A stretch of 7,119 nt of DNA from Gemmatimonadota bacterium. GTDB lineage: Bacteria > Gemmatimonadota > Gemmatimonadetes > Gemmatimonadales > GWC2-71-9. The stretch's first letter is position 1, and each line of letters starts with the position of its first letter. Where the stretch lies: NCBI GenBank assembly GCA_004357415.1, contig SMVY01000009.1:1-7119 (forward strand), written 5' to 3'. Shown in pieces: positions 5,860 through 7,119 of the stretch. A model generated the notes under the pieces. It was not told the DNA's origin. It did not search any database and was given only the letters and a program-made list of their open reading frames with translations. A program made the position numbers and the translations under genes.

Positions 5860-7119
5860 TGGCCGGCGGTCCCCGGATCGCTCAAGGCAGTAGTGGGGTC
5901 GGTCACCCGCTGGTAGGCTCGTTGACGTTCGCGGATGCGCCGGACATAACGCACCGGCTCGGTGCAGCGGCAGTATCCGTATTTGGCCTCACGGTGGTAA
6001 TTGCGGCGCGCCAGGAGTGGCATGACGTCTTCGACTTCGCCAAACCAGACGTTCGGGTTCTTGCCCAGACTCTCGGTGAGGCGGCGGGCATCCTGCAGGT
6101 GCCCGAAGCCTGCGTTGTAGGCCGCCAACGAGAACCACAGGTGATCCTCCCGGGTGGCGGCCTCCTTGACGTATTCCTGAACGTGGCGCAGATAGCGCAC
6201 GCCCATATAGGTGCCACTGTCCGGGATCATCAGGCCGGCGCGCGACACGCCGAACCCCTTGGCCGTCCGGGGTAGGACTTGCATCAACCCGACGGCACCG
6301 GCGAACGACTCGGCCTGTGGGTCGAAGCGGCTTTCCTCGAACATCTGGGCGGCAATGAGCCGCCAATCGTAAGCATACCGATCGGCGTAGTGCTTGATGA
6401 GACTGTCGTACGGGGACACGATGCCGGTGCGCGATGTTCGCTCGTTGGCCCGGGACGCCACCCGATTCTCGCTCCCAAAATATTTCTTGCGGGTGATATT
6501 GTAGAACAATCCGCGGTATTCGCGCCGGAAGAAGGCGTTGAGGGAGTCCAGCAGCGCCGAGTCTTCTTCCCGCACCGCCCAGGCGTGCGGGAGGGAATCG
6601 CTCACGGGGAAGAGGCCCCGTACGTCGTCCCGCCAGGTGAGTTCGATGGCAAGAATGTGGCTGTCGGCCACGGTCAGGTCGTACTCGCCGGTGGCTACCC
6701 GTTCGATGATCTCTTCCGTCTCCAGATCTTCCGGCGCCGGCACTAGCTCCAACGGAATGCCATCCGCCTTCAGCCCCTCGAGCGTGTGCCAGTACGAGCT
6801 GCTCTGGCGCACCACCACCGTCCTCCCTGCCAGGTCCTCGGGCGTACGCAACCCCGAGTCGGCAGAGCGGCCCACCACCATCTCGCGCACAAAGTTGTAC
6901 GGCCGTGAGAACGCGATGCCACGTCCTTCCCGCTCAGCCGACGGAGTCAGCGCCGCAGCTACAATGTCCCCTTTCCCCTCCCGCAACCAAGTCAGCAGCG
7001 CTGCCCGGGTCGGGGGCACCACGATTTCCAGGTTGAGACCGTGCTGTGATGCAAACTCCTTGGCCAAATCGTACTCGAACCCCACCAACTCGCCGCGCCA
7101 GACGAAATAGGTAGCCGCA
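5856..7119 (-). CDS. mltF: MltF-type lytic murein transglycosylase with solute-binding domain (5' end beyond window)
   Basis: The frame is open from the right edge to TGA at 5858-5856, giving 420 visible residues. The TTG at 7088 is not the start: the preceding codons read TYFVWRGE, in line with the MltF family, and E. coli MltF has roughly 60 residues before this point. The signal peptide and true start therefore lie outside. Visible residues 1 to about 210 form a family-3 solute-binding domain (GFEYDLAKEFA; AEREGRGIAFSRPY with the ligand-type Arg63; YDLTVADSHI with Asp152). Residues about 235-400 are the transglycosylase (SLT) domain: DWRLIAAQMFEESRFDPQA with catalytic Glu262 (codon 6335-6333), GAVGLMQVLPRTA, LAAYNAGFGHLQDAR and the terminal KYGY block. 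In this family the enzyme cleaves the MurNAc-GlcNAc bond to give 1,6-anhydro muropeptides at the outer membrane, and ligand binding to the first domain can control the second. The last codons overlap the kinase start. The C-terminal block contains CRC where E. coli has ARG. Confidence 0.94.
   Translation of the reverse strand, partial: AATYFVWRGELVGFEYDLAKEFASQHGLNLEIVVPPTRAALLTWLREGKGDIVAAALTPSAEREGRGIAFSRPYNFVREMVVGRSADSGLRTPEDLAGRTVVVRQSSSYWHTLEGLKADGIPLELVPAPEDLETEEIIERVATGEYDLTVADSHILAIELTWRDDVRGLFPVSDSLPHAWAVREEDSALLDSLNAFFRREYRGLFYNITRKKYFGSENRVASRANERTSRTGIVSPYDSLIKHYADRYAYDWRLIAAQMFEESRFDPQAESFAGAVGLMQVLPRTAKGFGVSRAGLMIPDSGTYMGVRYLRHVQEYVKEAATREDHLWFSLAAYNAGFGHLQDARRLTESLGKNPNVWFGEVEDVMPLLARRNYHREAKYGYCRCTEPVRYVRRIRERQRAYQRVTDPTTALSDPGTAGQ

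Noticed and set aside
7086..7088. TTG at 7088 as the start of the transglycosylase
   Set aside because: The frame stays open to the window edge and the upstream codons encode a family-conserved segment, so this is an internal Leu.

Overview
The window is a compact, fully coding stretch of high-GC bacterial DNA with three genes, all on the minus strand, so they read from the right edge to the left. In transcription order they are: (1) the 3' part of an MltF-type lytic murein transglycosylase with a periplasmic solute-binding domain fused to a transglycosylase domain (7119 to 5856, 5' end cut by the window); (2) a complete 1123-residue sensor histidine kinase with a signal peptide, 14 beta-propeller repeats, a Y_Y_Y domain, one membrane helix and a HisKA/HATPase core (5859 to 2488); (3) the 5' part, about 804 residues, of a secreted zinc metalloprotease of the DUF5117/DUF4953 metzincin family (2414 to 1, 3' end cut by the window).

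The first two genes overlap by four bases in an ATGA arrangement, so they are almost certainly cotranscribed and translationally coupled. The third follows after 73 bases with no convincing terminator or promoter between, and has a good Shine-Dalgarno sequence of its own. No RNA gene, mobile element, CRISPR array or gene-free stretch over 300 bases was seen. The long plus-strand open frames opposite the kinase and the protease are high-GC shadows.

The organism is a Gram-negative-type bacterium, since the proteins are periplasmic or exported and include a peptidoglycan transglycosylase. High GC, a propeller-type sensor kinase and a DUF4953 metalloprotease together fit Gemmatimonadota or Acidobacteriota-like lineages better than low-GC Bacteroidota. 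This is an inference from family distribution and is not proven by the sequence.

Working together, the genes look like a cell-envelope module. A bilobed binding protein with a wall-cleaving domain is tied to a membrane kinase with a very large periplasmic sensor, followed by an exported protease. A reasonable hypothesis is that the kinase senses wall- or protein-derived ligands in the periplasm, perhaps with the MltF-like protein as partner. No response regulator lies in the window, so the output is unknown.
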